Positions 12,816 to 25,300 of a stretch of DNA of 64,000 nucleotides are shown here, in pieces. The notes beneath the pieces were generated by a model that saw nothing but the letters and a program-made list of their open reading frames with translations, ran no database searches and had not been told where the DNA came from. Made by a program: the position numbers and the translations under genes. This DNA comes from Bolinopsis microptera. Lineage: Eukaryota; Ctenophora; Tentaculata; Lobata; Bolinopsidae. Numbering within the stretch: the first letter of the stretch is position 1; each line of letters starts with the position of its first letter. The DNA lies in NCBI RefSeq assembly GCF_026151205.1, contig NC_087075.1, positions 11,826,303 to 11,890,302 of the forward strand. Reading direction: 5' to 3'.

Positions 12816-13550
12816 ACAATTAGGAATGCTTGTTTCTTAAAATAAAAGATTGCTATTTTATCACAGAATATATTACATAGGTATAGGACTTTGAACTGCA
12901 ATATCAAGAATTTAAAATCCCGCCCCAGAAATAAAGAGAATACCTTTCTGTAAATACACGGTTCATTAATAATAAAATCATATCCAAACCTTAGATCACG
13001 AAACAGAAAACACATATTTAGAAACTAAAATATAATATTTATCATACCCTCGTAATAGTGCAAATATACAATCATTAACAATATCTATAGTTTAAAATAC
13101 ATGACAGTACGCAGCAAAAAAAGGTATGTACAATCCGGAGTTAATCACTATGAATAATTGAGTATTAACAAACATTTATATTAATCTGTTTACATAAAAC
13201 GACAATTTTCAAAATCAATAATTCGATAAGACAGTTTAAATTAACTTTAATACAATACCAGTACCATGCTTATGTGAGAAACACGACAATTTCATTGGCT
13301 TAAAACTAAATTAATGTTTACTCGTTACCAGTAGAGTAGAGATACACCTTATTAATTCATCAAGCATAATGGATAATTCTATTTATAAAACTCGCATTCT
13401 ATCAATGACCAAATATCGGTGGCTAAGAAACTGTTAGTGTTCATTGCTACCAAAATATCTGTTTCCCCGAACTACCAGTCAGTGAAATCACAATGTGTCA
13501 TCAAGGAAGGGTTGAAACTGGGACGAGTTCCCCCCTCCCTCACCTGCTAG

Positions 13551-14032
13551 TCATATGATGCCATCCTCAAAGCTTCCTTGTGTGTTATTCTCAACGTTTC
13601 GAGCCAACATGTAATTGTCTGCATCAATACTTCTACAGTTGTGTATCGCATACCTTAATCTGGGATCAGGTTTTATATTATTTAACGTTCAATAACAACT
13701 AACAACAACTAATCGGTCATTAACCTTTTTAACTTCATTCCGTTAAGACGCACAATCGCTTGGTGTAACATGATATGTGCGCTTCCAAATAATAGTAAAC
13801 CAGCATATTGAATCCATTACTAATACTAAAAGCAAACACAAAATATGTAATGTAACGTGAATATCACCTTTCTTCCATAATGACTTCAGATGAGTAATCA
13901 GGCAATCTGAGTTGGAAGAAGCAAGTTTGTGAAGTTGGCAGTCCATCCTTGCTCTTATCTGTTTTCATTATCTGGAACCTTTGTGACACATCCGCTATGT
14001 CGTTTGGTAAACGAGATCTACCCGACACGAAC
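13551..14032 (-). CDS. C-terminal end of a HERC1-like HECT E3 ubiquitin ligase (two exons)
   Basis: Exons 14032-13868 and 13659-13551 join in phase (AG|A) and end in TGA at 13553-13551. The first encodes FVSGRSRLP, a QRFQIMK segment and LPTSQTCFFQLRLP, whose Cys is the catalytic thioester cysteine of the HECT C-lobe. The second encodes YAIHNCRSIDADNYMLARN, typical of the HERC1-type C-terminus. HECT ligases accept ubiquitin on this Cys and pass it to substrates. The upstream intron is entered at 14033, and a foldback element starts only 70 bases further. I found no other HECT exon up to 18.4 kb, where an unrelated gene begins. It is either the 3' end of a gene with a very long intron or an orphan fragment. 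Confidence 0.8.
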
Positions 14033-14101
14033 CTGTACAATGGGCGTTAGCGCATAGTTAGTGTACAGTACAGACTAAAATATTTCAACACAAACAAGTT
14101 A

Positions 14102-15755
14102 GGTTCTTTTGCGATAGTCAAAACGCGACAACTAGCGCTGGATGGCGACAACTAGCGCTATCCAGCGCTAGTTGTCGCCATCCAGCGCTAGTTGTCGCTA
14201 TCCAGCGCTGGATAACGCTGGCCAGCGCAAAATATATATGTTCGATAATTGTCGCTATCCAGCGCTAGTTGTCGCCATCCAGCGCTAGTTGTCGCCATCC
14301 AGCGCTAGTTGTCGCTATCCAGCGCTAGTTGTCGCTGGCTATGCGACACTGTCGCACGCGATAGTTTGCGATGGCCAGCGCAACTGGCCATCGCAGAAAA
14401 CAGTTCGATAACTAGCGCTGGATAGCGACAACTAGCGCTGGATAGCGACAACTAGCGCTGGCCAGCGCTGGCCAGCGCTAAGCGATAGCCATCGCTGGCC
14501 AGCTGGATCGCTATCCAGCGCAAAATTTTTGCGGTATTACTCGTCAGCTAGCGCTGGCCAGCGCTAGCCAGCGCTAGTTGTCGCTATCCAGCGCTAGCCA
14601 GCGCTGGCCAGCGCTAGCCAGCGCTAGTTCAAGTTTTCGCTATCCAGCGCTAGTTGTGATCGCTATCCAGCGCTAGCCAGCGCTAGCCAGCGCTAGCCAG
14701 CGTTAGCCAGCGCTAGCCAGCGGTAACCAGCGCTAGCCAGCGCAATGTATCAAAATCATATACTTGCGATATTACTCGGATGATGATTAATCACTTTACA
14801 CTTGACTGTCACGTGCCTTTTTTAACCCATTCTCTGACTCTAGCTGGTTCTGAACGACTTTTCGAAACCCCAACCCTCTAATCTGATCCCAACCCTAACC
14901 CTAACCCAATCCTTAACAAAAACATATGCTGAAACCCTAACAATAACGAGAAATTAGACTAACTTCCTTATACGGTCATATCACGTGATCGATACATGTA
15001 CAGTTTTTCGCCAATATCTCGTCAGGAGAGCATTTTAACCCTATGTCATGGGCCCATGGGGGTTGATTCGGAATTAGCGTCCGAAAATACATCGATTGAA
15101 GTTGGACACAACCATCGGGGGCCCTTTTAGAACAATCTCGAAGATCGACTGTAGAGTGATTTAGCACGCTCGATATTAGTATTACTCGTCAGCCAGTGCT
15201 GGCCAGCGCAATATAGTTGCGATATTACTCGTCAGCTAGCGCTGGCTAGCGCTGGCTAGCGCTGGTTAGCGCTGGCTAGCGCTGGTTAGCGCTGGCTAGC
15301 GCTGGTTAGCGCTAGCTGACGAGTAAAAGCGCAAAAATTTTGCGCCGGATATCGATGGCCAGCGCTAGCCAGCGCTGGCTATCGCTTAGCGCTGGCCAGC
15401 GCTAGTTGTCGCTATCCAGCGCTAGTTGTCGCTATCCAGCGCTAGTTATCGAACTGTTTTCTGCGATGGCCAGTTGCGCTGGCCATCGCAAACTATCGCG
15501 TGCGACAGTGTCGCATAGCCAGCGACAACTAGCGCTGGATAGCGACAACTAGCGCTGGATGGCGACAACTAGCGCTGGATGGCGACAACTAGCGCTGGAT
15601 AGCGACAATTATCGAACATATATATTTTGCGCTGGCCAGCGTTATCCAGCGCTGGATAGCGACAACTAGCGCTGGATGGCGACAAATAGCGCTGGATAGC
15701 GCTAGTTGTCGCCATCCAGCGCTAGTTGTCGCGTTTTGACTATCGCAAAAGAACC
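14102..15755. mobile_element. Large foldback element with (CCAGCGCTAG)n arms
   Basis: It begins GGTTCTTTTGCGATAGTCAA and ends with the exact complement. The arms contain runs of AGCGCTGG/CCAGCGCTAG units, themselves palindromic, and a GGCGACAACTAGCGCTGGAT unit. The centre (14755-15180) holds CCCTAA-like repeats and a part shared with the 3010-3210 family. A second copy is at 32254-33811. No direct target duplication is visible here (left flank ACAAGTTA, right flank CATTTTTG). Confidence 0.93.
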
Positions 15756-15979
15756 CATTTTTGTCCTGAACCGAATAAAAATTTGACAAGATATTTTTGT
15801 TTCTAACACACCACATGACTCATGAGCAAGTCACGTATAACTAAAAGTAAAAAGCGCCGACAGGATTGTAAATTTTGTTTTTAATTTATCATGGCTCTTG
15901 TTAAAGGTTCTGGAGATATGTTTATATCTTTATGGCTAGGATTCAGGCAGTATTTTTCGTTATGAAAAACACTTCTCAG

Positions 15980-17025
15980 TTGATGTTTGAAAATAGCCGC
16001 GTCGGTGATGTTAAGATAAAGAATGTTCAAGAAGACTGTTGCTGGGATCAACTGAACGGAGCCGAAGTTTCCGTTTTAAACGACGATATGGACGCGGTAA
16101 AATTGAATCAGATTATTGCTTTATCTTGCAAGTTTATAACCTACCAACTTAATATTAAGTTTTTCTGCAGTTCCTGGCCTGTAATAAAATAGCAGTTTCG
16201 TTAGGATGAGCCAAATGACTTGGCAAAATACGCCTCAGAGCTTCAATTCCTCGACTTATCGGTTCTAATAATATTCATAATTAACTTAAAGATTCGGAAT
16301 AACCACATTAAGACGCAAACATTTTCAGATTTTGTGTGGCTTGGTGAAAGTGGAAAAGACCGATAAATGCGTTACGGTTAATTGCAAAGGTGCAGTTGGA
16401 ACGTATGTCAAAGTAGAAATACCAGGTATCTAAATTAAACACTGCGTGATAAATGATGATTCTTGAAATTAAAAAACACAGAAATTCGATCAATCAAAAA
16501 TCGACCATAGTTAAATTATTGCGTCTTTTGTGGTAGACTTACGGGTTCTAAGCTGGGTATATTTCAAAATTTCCGAATGAACTTGACGAGGTATAGTAGC
16601 ACTTTGGTAACCGTAATATGCTACAGATCATTGATTCAACTTGTTTCAGGAGAAAAGTTTTTACACATTCGTGAAATTGAAGTTTTCAAGAAATGTCCCG
16701 CAGATGAAATGGTAAGCGCACTGGTACTTGAGAGTGCCTTATCATTCATTGTTGTTTATGAAGTTGTTTATAAAAGATACAAAATTACCAAATTATCACG
16801 TAATGTTAGGTAATTAGCGACAATTGAGATTCGCTATTTGCATTGCCTCTAATATTATAATAATATAAGTATAAGTACCCAATATGGTTAGTTGTACAAG
16901 CTTTTTTATCACAGAAAGAGGAAGAGAAGAAGGAGGATGGTGGAGATGATAGATGTAGCAACGGTCTCTCATTCTGTGATGGAGTCTGCAAACATATCCA
17001 CATGTGCGGCAAAAACTACGGATAA
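15980..17025 (+). CDS. C-terminal exons of an F-type (fucolectin/tachylectin-4) lectin
   Basis: Exons 15980-16096, 16329-16425, 16650-16711 and 16915-17025 join with consistent phases and end in TAA 17023-17025. They encode the second half of an FTP domain: SRVGDVKIKN, a vicinal EDCCWDQLNGAEV, an ILCGLV strand, GTYVKVEIPG and FLHIREIEVF. F-type lectins bind fucose on cell surfaces and act in recognition or defence. After the domain comes a Lys/Glu-rich linker and a cysteine-rich tail (CSNGLSFCDGVCKHIHMCG) that I do not recognise. The N-terminal half of the domain, with the fucose-binding His/Arg residues, is not visible; the foldback element occupies the region just upstream. Confidence 0.75.
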
Positions 17026-18360
17026 ACGGAAAGAAGAACTTACTCACAGTTACTGCGATTATATTACCATCGATTTTTAAAATCTAACTGAAAACTGAGA
17101 TATTAAAAAGAGTTGAGCTATAATTCAGACCATTGGTTGATTTAATTATGCTTTGCCGGCCGGCCAAAGCAAAAAACAAAATGTCATATCTTGATGAAAA
17201 AAAATGAACATGGTGTTTAGTCTATTTAGTAGGATCAGTCAAATTCAGATTACTAATTTCTGTTGGTGTTTATAGTTATGCTTGAATGTTTTCTGCGATT
17301 AACAGTAACTATTGCATTTGATTCAAATTGTAATGGTTTTTTAAAACTTTTCCATCGGATTGTGGAATCACCCTTTTTATTGTCAACTGAATGATTACAA
17401 AGTCTTCGCATCACATTACTTTAGATAAATTATAATAAATGATCGAATATGACTATGTATGAACAGTCAAGTCTCAACACATTTTTCCATCTCTGAGTCA
17501 ATTCTTTATTTTTCTGAATCTTACACGGTACTTCATCCCTTGCTTTGGACACAGGAAAACCATCTAGTCTTGCTCATATTCTATCGTCTCATGAAAGCTG
17601 ACGAGGGATGGATAACCATAAACTTGCTGATGATTCTGAGTTCTGTCTAGCCCTGCAGTATAATACCTATAAAACATGTGCTTACCTGCTAGACTCAGCC
17701 ATCTAAAAGTTCTTTACCCTATCTTTATGGGCCTCGTGGTTTTTCCCTCCAGTCTCTGCGCAAATCGGACAGAACAAATCTTTGAATCCTATTGAACTCA
17801 GTAATTCTTTCGAGAGCATACCTGAAAATTCGGGGAGTAATCCTGGGAGTTTTTTCCGACCATGTTGGGTCGTAATAAATAATAATGCTTGAATGACAGT
17901 ATCACAAATAATGATTAAACGTGTGCTCTTCAAAATGGTTCTGTTTGCAATTTGCAATTGCATACAAAAGGCTTCATTAATCATCCAATTATCAAGTTAA
18001 AGTTTATAGTATAGGTAAGATCCCTCGTTTTCACTCTTGTCGCCATAAAGCGTGAACGCTTTCAGCTAGGAACTCCGGAAATTTTCTAGACACATTTGGT
18101 TTGATAATTGAACTTGAAGTGCTTTCCCAAAATGTCAAGTTGATTGTTTACAAGTAACGAACTAAGCCAAGTTATGACCAATACCATTTTAAGATCTTAA
18201 GATCTTGCAGATACGTGATCTGGCACTAAATCAGTGAGTCAGTTACATCTTTACTCAATCAATGGCCTGAATGGTTGGAGACCGCTTATAGCACAGCAAC
18301 CAAATCGCTATATAACGCGATCGTCATCCCCCAACATGCTCGTTACTGCGCCTAATGAGG
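17026..18360. other. Intergenic stretch; decayed transposon arm at 18005-18360
   Basis: No gene recognised. The part 18005-18360 resembles the arms of the element at 54943-57036 (GAACGCTTT, ACACATTTGGTTTGATAATTG, AAGTTATGACCA in the same order), so it is an old relative of that transposon. Confidence 0.5.
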
Positions 18361-18408
18361 CTCATTATTGCACTCGAGAGAGTAGCTCCCGATGTTTCAA
18401 ATAATTAC

Positions 18409-20447
18409 CTGTCTTGTTAAGAGTCTTCAGATCCTGCCAGCTACCAATAAAAGTTTCGTTCACAAATATCTGAGGTAGATCTCTGATGCCAGTAATCTTG
18501 AGCAGGTCTCTGTAGACTTTTCTGGCAGCTCTGGTGTTGTCGATAGTAACTTCTAGAGCTTCATCTTCTTTAATGTGATGTTTCGTCCGAACCTGTGGCA
18601 GGATGTCAGTGTATACATAGTGTATACATAGTGTATACATAGTGTATACATAGTGTATACATAGTGTATACATAGTGTATACATAGTGTATACATAGTGT
18701 ATACATAGTGTATACATAGTGTATACATAGTGTATACATAGTGTATACATAGTGTATACATAGTGTATACATAGTGTATACATATTGTATGCATAGTGTA
18801 TACATAGTGTATACATAGTGTATACATAGTGTATGCATAGTGTATACATAGTGTATACATAGTGTATACATAGTGTATACATAGTGTATACATAGTGTAT
18901 ACATAGTGTATACATAGTGTATACATAGTGTATACATAGTGTATACATAGTGTATACATAGTGTATACATAGTGTATACATAGTATATACATAGTGTATA
19001 CATAGTGTATACATAGTGTATACATAGTGTATACATAGTGTATAAGTGTATACATAGTGTATACATAGTGTATACATAGTGTATACATAGCATATTGTAT
19101 ACATAGTGTATACATAGTGTGTACATAGTGTATACATAGTGTATACATAGTGTGTACATAGTGTATACATAGTGTATACATAGTGTATACATAGTGTGTA
19201 GTCTGAGGGCCCCAGGTAAGATCAAATGTAGTGCAGATGGCGGAGACTGTAGAGGCAACTCCAGACCTCCTCCCCAGAACCCAGCCGAGCTATAAATTAT
19301 TACTTTGGATGCTCTGTTTTAATCAGATGGAAACTTATTTTAAGGATTTTTAGTTTACCTTTCGTATGAGATTAGAAGCTTTTTTACCGAGACGCTCTTT
19401 TTCTTTCATAAAAACAACTGCGCTGAACCTGAAGCAGAATATAGGCTGTGACTTGTGAGTTTATCAATGAATTGTAGGAATAATGATACAGATAACAGTA
19501 ACGAGTCAGATATAATTACTATTAATTGCTAATTAATAACTAATAATTACTAATAATAATTACTAATTATCCAGCAATTCCACCTTTTTATCATCTCGTG
19601 AGCAAGGTTGATGTAGTGAGCGGAATGTTCGTCTACTTCTCCAGTCTCTATCATGTGGAACATGTTCTCAACCTGTAAATGGGAAAACACGTCAGAAGAT
19701 ATAAATAGAAAGCATGTTCTCTGTAACTTTTTAAGTGAGAATAAGAACTAACTATAAGTAGAAGTAGAAGTAGAAGTAGAAGTAGAAGTAGAAGTAGAAG
19801 TAGAGGTAGAAGTAGAAGTAGAAGTAGACCTATAAGTAGAACTATAAGTAGAACTATCAGCTCGTTTACCTTAACTCACCCAATTGTGGACCCCCATCTG
19901 ATCAATATCTGCTCTCTCAAACCTCCTTCCTCTGTGATTCCTGCCCGGAGGACGGTTCTGTAGTCCTGAACATTGATTAACGCGTTATATCTAACGCGTT
20001 ACAATTAACGCGTGACTGTAGTCCTGGACATATGATTGTGAGCAGCTTTTAGTGCATTTCTGGCAAACAAACGGGGCTATCATAAACATGAGCAAACGGG
20101 GCAAATCGTGATTATTATCTTCTAATGAAAACTTTGTACGTACATTTAATTTGATAAGCATTAGGCATCTTTTGAATCCATTATCAAAATAATATTTCGT
20201 CCCAGATTGATCTGAGCAGCTTTCCCGAAAATAATGCAACTATAATAATTCAAATTTTGGATAACGAGTTATATCTAATGAATTTCGATTAACGTGTTGT
20301 ATCCAACGCGTTTCAATTAACGTGCTGCAATAGAATCATACCTATTTCAAAAGGTGGTGGAACTCTAGCATCCTCCTCACTCTCCTCTTCACTAGAGCTG
20401 GAACCATCTAGAACTATTTATATCGTCTTACCCTTCTTCTTACCCAT
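18409..20447 (-). CDS. Glutaredoxin-like fold protein, five exons, possibly broken in exon 1
   Basis: Exons 20447-20342, 19965-19880, 19672-19584, 19428-19359 and 18592-18409 chain with matching phases. The N-terminal part is acidic/Ser-rich (SSSSEEESEEDA). Exons 2-3 encode DQMGVHNWVENMFHMIETGE. Exons 4-5 look like a thioredoxin/glutaredoxin fold: an AVVFMKEK first strand, a helix, then LPQIFVNETFIGSWQDLKTL, the cis-Pro, FIG and DL features of glutaredoxins. The usual CxxC/CxxS site is absent, so redox activity is doubtful. A frame from ATG 20447 meets TAA at 20420-20418 before continuing open to the exon end, so the start is wrong, the copy is broken, or there is a sequence error. The last exon is uncertain; a short one ending TGA at 17697-17695 is possible but weak. 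Confidence 0.58.
18607..19200. repeat. 11-bp satellite (TATACATAGTG)n
   Basis: About 53 copies of an 11-bp unit with a few substitutions and one truncated unit near 19044. The array ends 15 bases upstream (on the - strand) of the acceptor of the glutaredoxin-like exon 18409-18592, and fills most of that intron. Because 11 is not a multiple of 3, all minus-strand frames read the same repeat peptide; these frames are not genes. Confidence 0.97.
19757..19828. repeat. (GTAGAA)n short tandem repeat
   Basis: About 12 hexanucleotide units with one GTAGAG variant, in an intron of the glutaredoxin-like gene. Confidence 0.95.
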
Positions 20448-20572
20448 TAGCTACGTGAGGTGAGGTGAACGCATAGAAATTAAAGAGCCACATTGTAGTC
20501 AAGTTAGGAACTACGGCATGGTTGTTTCCTGTTTAGAAACTGGGCTGACATTTTAAACTAACAGTTAGTGGT

Positions 20573-20742
20573 CGAGTTCGCATATTATAGTATTATGTAA
20601 TCAGCCAAGGGGGAGGCGGATTTCCAAATGATTACGCTAGTGTAAATTTTAATACAATAGCTATGGCTATGGGTAAAACTGATTACGGAGGGGGGAGGTA
20701 AAAATTGTTCAAAAAGTGATTACGTAATATGTGAACGACCCT
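20573..20742. mobile_element. Diverged MITE of the GGGTCGTTCACATATTACG family
   Basis: The left end GGTCGAGTTCGCATATTATA and right end ATTACGTAATATGTGAACGA pair imperfectly. The GATTACGGAGGGGGGAGG core matches 12448-12625. Confidence 0.75.
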
Positions 20743-20852
20743 TATAATCTGTGACAGTTATGTGACTGTGATCGTGTGCCAATCAGTTCTCCAAACTTCA
20801 CAGTCTCTCATCTTACAACTGAACTGAGAAACTTGATTACAAGCAACAGGAA

Positions 20853-21723
20853 ATGTTTATAAGAGTTAACAACAACTCACTTGTAACTGGTGTTCCTCAG
20901 CAGTACAGACAGCTCCTACACGCTTTCTTGAGGAGACTTTTGTTTGTGTCACGTGACTACAGTATTATCAGGTTTCTCTACCGATCATGTCACAGCCTAC
21001 CGCACACTCAAAAACAATCACTCCAAGTCAATTTTCGAAAGAAACCCGAGTATCGCAAAACCACCAAAAGAGGACTTTCTTATTCACAACGGTTTCAAGA
21101 AACGAATTCCTCCGCAATCAACACAACCCATCGGGAGTAAAATATTCACACCACACGTCATTACTAAAACTTTGAAAAGTAGCTTTAGAGAATATTGGGG
21201 GTCCTGTATCAACACTTCTCGGAAATTAGAATTCTATCGTGACCTAAAATCCAAATTTAACAAAGAGTATTACCTAGACAGTGTCATTAAATATGCAGAC
21301 CGTGCTAATATCACAAGACTGCGGATCAGTGCACATCGACTCGAAATTGAACTTGGCCGATACAATCAAACTCCTCGCGATGAGCGAATATGCTCCTGGT
21401 GCAATATAGTCTTAGGTTCTGGTATTATTGAGAATGAAGATCACTTCCTTAACCATTGTGATCTTAACGCTGCATCAAGGCGAAAAGTCCTAGACAAGAT
21501 CCAATCAATCATATCAAATTCAATCAAACCATCTGCGTCATCTTGTTCTGTTTACACTGTCATCCCTGGAGCAAACGTCCTCAAATTCATCAGCAGCAAC
21601 AGTGAAATCATTGAATTAATCACGAATGAAAGTCAAGTCCACCTCACGAGAGTCGTTGCTAGATTTGCCACTACGTGTTTTAACAACCGCAAGAAATTCG
21701 TCGACTCTCTGGCCAGTACATGA
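20853..21723 (+). pseudogene. LINE 3' fragment (C-terminal part of the RT polyprotein)
   Basis: The main frame (about 20944-21723) ends with TGA at 21721-21723. It has ITRLRISAHRLEIELGRYN and ERICSWCNIV followed by EDHFLNHC, the pattern of a CCHC-like finger region found after RT in many LINE ORFs. The RT core is missing. The first 100 bases read better in another frame, so at least one indel is present. Confidence 0.72.
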
Positions 21724-22204
21724 ACACTGAAAATCACTGTACCAGCGCTTTTTTTCTTCTCGCGCAACAAAGAGTGCAAAGTAGCCTGGCTCAAGCATTA
21801 GAGCATTACCAAGGCGATTGTAAACAAAATATTTTTTGTCAAAATATTTATGTTTCACTTTAGTTTAAGTTATATTAATATAATAAATTCAAATCTTATG
21901 ATATTGTTATTATCTTAACAGTTACTATTGTAGCTTAAGATTTTAAATTTGTATTCCTTGTATTTGTATTCCTTGTATTCCTTATTCCGTGACCATAGGA
22001 TTTCTGAACGTGCTCACATGTGTTGATTAACATAGTTGTCTCACGTGATTAGTGAGTTTGTGCAGGTCGCCGCTGTCTGCGAGACAGCAAGGTTGTATTG
22101 AATGTGTCATGTGACCACTGAAGAGATGGTTTGTAATTGACTGTAGTTTGTATCATTTAATATTTTGAGACTTGTTTTAAAGTAACTGACTTACCCTTAC
22201 TGCT

Positions 22205-22290
22205 TTACTGGGTGGCGCTCAGCCTGTCATTCCGCCGAATTTCTATTATGTTTATGAACATAATAGCCTGGTAAAGATCCCCAGGTAAAC
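22205..22290. mobile_element. Small dispersed MITE-like repeat (TTACTGGG...CCCAGGTAA)
   Basis: The block from TTACTGGGTGGCGCTCAGCC to CCCCAGGTAA has relatives at about 52000-52084 and, reversed, at about 61445-61553, where it interrupts one arm of the 58881-62199 foldback. It has no coding content. Confidence 0.6.
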
Positions 22291-22396
22291 TAACCCCAAC
22301 TTCAAAAGTTTCTAATGTACACTTTAATTAAGTGTTTATTAGTAATTAGTAATTATATTTATGTCACGTTACATTGTCATCCACATGTGGAAAATC

Positions 22397-25300
22397 GGGG
22401 GGGGGGGGGGGGGGGCCAATGGCATAAAATGGCATAAAATGGAGACTTTTTCTATGGAGAAAATGGAAAAACCCATGAGTAATTCTCCATTTTCTCCATT
22501 TTATGCCATGAATTTTGTCTTCGAAATTTCATCTTTAACACCATTTAACACCTAAATTGGACATCCTAACATGTTTATTTACGCTTACTAGGGGCGTAAC
22601 AAGCTTATGAAAGCTCATAGTAGGCTACTAGATGCTTATACTAGGTTAGTAGAGGCACACTTCAGGCAAAATCATAATTACTCAAGCCTAGTGTAAAGTT
22701 ATTTCTACAGGCTACAGCAGGAGTGAGTAATAGGGGAGAGTAATAGGCACTGAGAAGTGAGACCTACATCCTCGACAGTCGAAACAAGCTCGCACTGCAA
22801 AGGGGAGGCCTGCCTTCCGAGATCGCATTACCAGGGGGAAGCCTCGAGTCCAAATTTGTGTATCGAGGGGTAGGTGCAGACTTCGATAAACCGAAAAACC
22901 AAAAAAAATGTTCGGCTTATAATGAAGAAGGTAGCATGAAACGTGGAGAAAAGTGGTTTTTAGAAAAACTTTGAAAAATTTTGACTTAGAAAATTTTCGG
23001 CCCGAGTCATTCTCGATACGTACCTCTCGTATCGAGAGCTCCCGATTCCGAGCTGCGCAGTGCACTCGTGTTGCAAAGGGGAGGCCTGCCTTCCGAGATC
23101 GCATTACCAGGGGGAAGCCTCGAGTCCAAATTTGTGTATCGAGGGGTAGGTGCAGACTTCGATAAACCGAAAAACCAAAAAAAAATGTTCGGCTTATAAT
23201 GAAGAAGGTAGCATGAAACGTGGAGAAAAGTGGTTTTTAGAAAAACTTTGAAAAATTGTGACTTAGAAAATTTTCGGCCCGAGTCATTCTCGATACGTAC
23301 CTCTCGTATCGAGAGCTCCCGATTCCGAGCTGCGCAGTGCGCTCGTGTTGCAAAGGGGAGGCCTGCCTTCCGAGATCGCATTACCAGGGGGAAGCCTCGA
23401 GTCCAAATTTGTGTATCGAGGGGTAGGTGCAGACTTCGATAAACCGAAAAACCAAAAAAGAATGTTCGGCTTATAATGAAGAGGGTAGCATGAAACGTGG
23501 AGAAAAGTGGTTTTTAGAAAAACTTTGAAAAATTTTGACTTAGAAAATTTTCGGCCCGAGTCATTCTCGATACGTACCTCTCGTATCGAGAGCTCCCGAT
23601 TCCGAGCTGCGCAGTGCGCTCGTGTTGCAAAGGGGAGGCCTGCCTTCCGAGATCGCATTACCAAGGGGAAGCCTCGAGTCCAAATTTGTGTATCGAGGGG
23701 TAGGTGCAGACTTCGATAAACCGAAAAACCAAAAAAAAATGTTCGGCTTATAATGAAGAAGGTAGCATGAAACGTGGAGAAAAGTGGTTTTTAGAAAAAC
23801 TTTGAAAAATTGTGACTTAGAAAATTTTCGGCCCGAGTCATTCTCGATACGTACCTCTCGTATCGAGAGCTCCCGATTCCGAGCTGCGCAGTGCGCTCGT
23901 GTTGCAAAGGGGAGGCCTGCCTTCCGAGATCGCATTACCAGGGGGAAGCCTCGAGTCCAAATTTGTGTATCGAGGGGTAGGTGCAGACTTCGATAAACCG
24001 AAAAACCAAAAAAAAATGTTCGGCTTATAATGAAGAAGGTAGCATGAAACGTAGAGAAAAGTGGTTTTTAGAAAAACTTTGAAAAATTTTGACTTACAAC
24101 TTAGAAAATTTTCGGCCCGAGTCATTCTCGATACGTACCTCTCGTATCGAGAGCTCCCGATTCCGAGCTGCGCAGTGCGCTCGTGTTGCAAAGGGGAGGC
24201 CTGCCTTCCGAGATCGCATTACCAAGGGGAAGCCTCGAGTCCAAATTTGTGTATCGAGGGGTAGGTGCAGACTTCGATAAACCGAAAAACCAAAAAAAAA
24301 TGTTCGGCTTATAATGAAGAAGGTAGCATGAAACGTGGAGAAAAGTGGTTTTTAGAAAAACTTTGAAAAATTGTGACTTAGAAAATTTTCGGCCCGAGTC
24401 ATTCTCGATACGTACCTCTCGTATCGAGAGCTCCCGATTCCGAGCTGCGCAGTGCGCTCGTGTTGCAAAGGGGAGGCCTGCCTTCCGAGATCGCATTACC
24501 AGGGGGAAGCCTCGAGTCCAAATTTGTGTATCGAGGGGTAGGTGCAGACTTCGATAAACCGAAAAACCAAAAAAAAATGTTCGGCTTATAATGAAGAAGG
24601 TAGCATGAAACGTGGAGAAAAGTGGTTTTTAGAAAAACTTTGAAAAATTGTGACTTAGAAAATTTTCGGCCCGAGTCATTCTCGATACGTACCTCTCGTA
24701 TCGAGAGCTCCCGATTCCGAGCTGCGCAGTGCGCTCGTGTTGCAAAGGGGAGGCCTGCCTTCCGAGATCGCATTACCAGGGGGAAGCCTCGAGTCCAAAT
24801 TTGTGTATCGAGGGGTAGGTGCAGACTTCGATAAACCGAAAAACCAAAAAAAAATGTTCGGCTTATAATGAAGAAGGTAGCATGAAACGTAGAGAAAAGT
24901 GGTTTTTAGAAAAACTTTGAAAAATTTTGACTTACAACTTAGAAAATTTTCGGCCCGAGTCATTCTCGATACGTACCTCTCGTATCGAGAGCTCCCGATT
25001 CCGAGCTGCGCAGTGCGCTCGTGTTGCAAAGGGGAGGCCTGCCTTCCGAGATCGCATTACCAAGGGGAAGCCTCGAGTCCAAATTTGTGTATCGAGGGGT
25101 AGGTGCAGACTTCGATAAACCGAAAAACCAAAAAAAAATGTTCGGCTTATAATGAAGAAGGTAGCATGAAACGTGGAGAAAAGTGGTTTTTAGAAAAACT
25201 TTGAAAAATTGTGACTTAGAAAATTTTCGGCCCGAGTCATTCTCGATACGTACCTCTCGTATCGAGAGCTCCCGATTCCGAGCTGCGCAGTGCGCTCGTG

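Noticed and set aside
14880..14900. Telomere or chromosome end
   Set aside because: The CCCTAA runs are only a few units long and lie inside foldback elements.
17703..17984. Minus frame of 93 codons with a CPIC motif
   Set aside because: No family match, no splice context, and the region borders decayed transposon sequence.
18365..19258. Long minus frames with a repeated Tyr/Met/His peptide
   Set aside because: They come from the 11-bp satellite; only the part 18409-18592 is coding, and it is bounded by splice signals.
20853..21140. Separate gene upstream of the LINE frame
   Set aside because: The frame overlaps the LINE fragment and reads like the same LINE with an indel.
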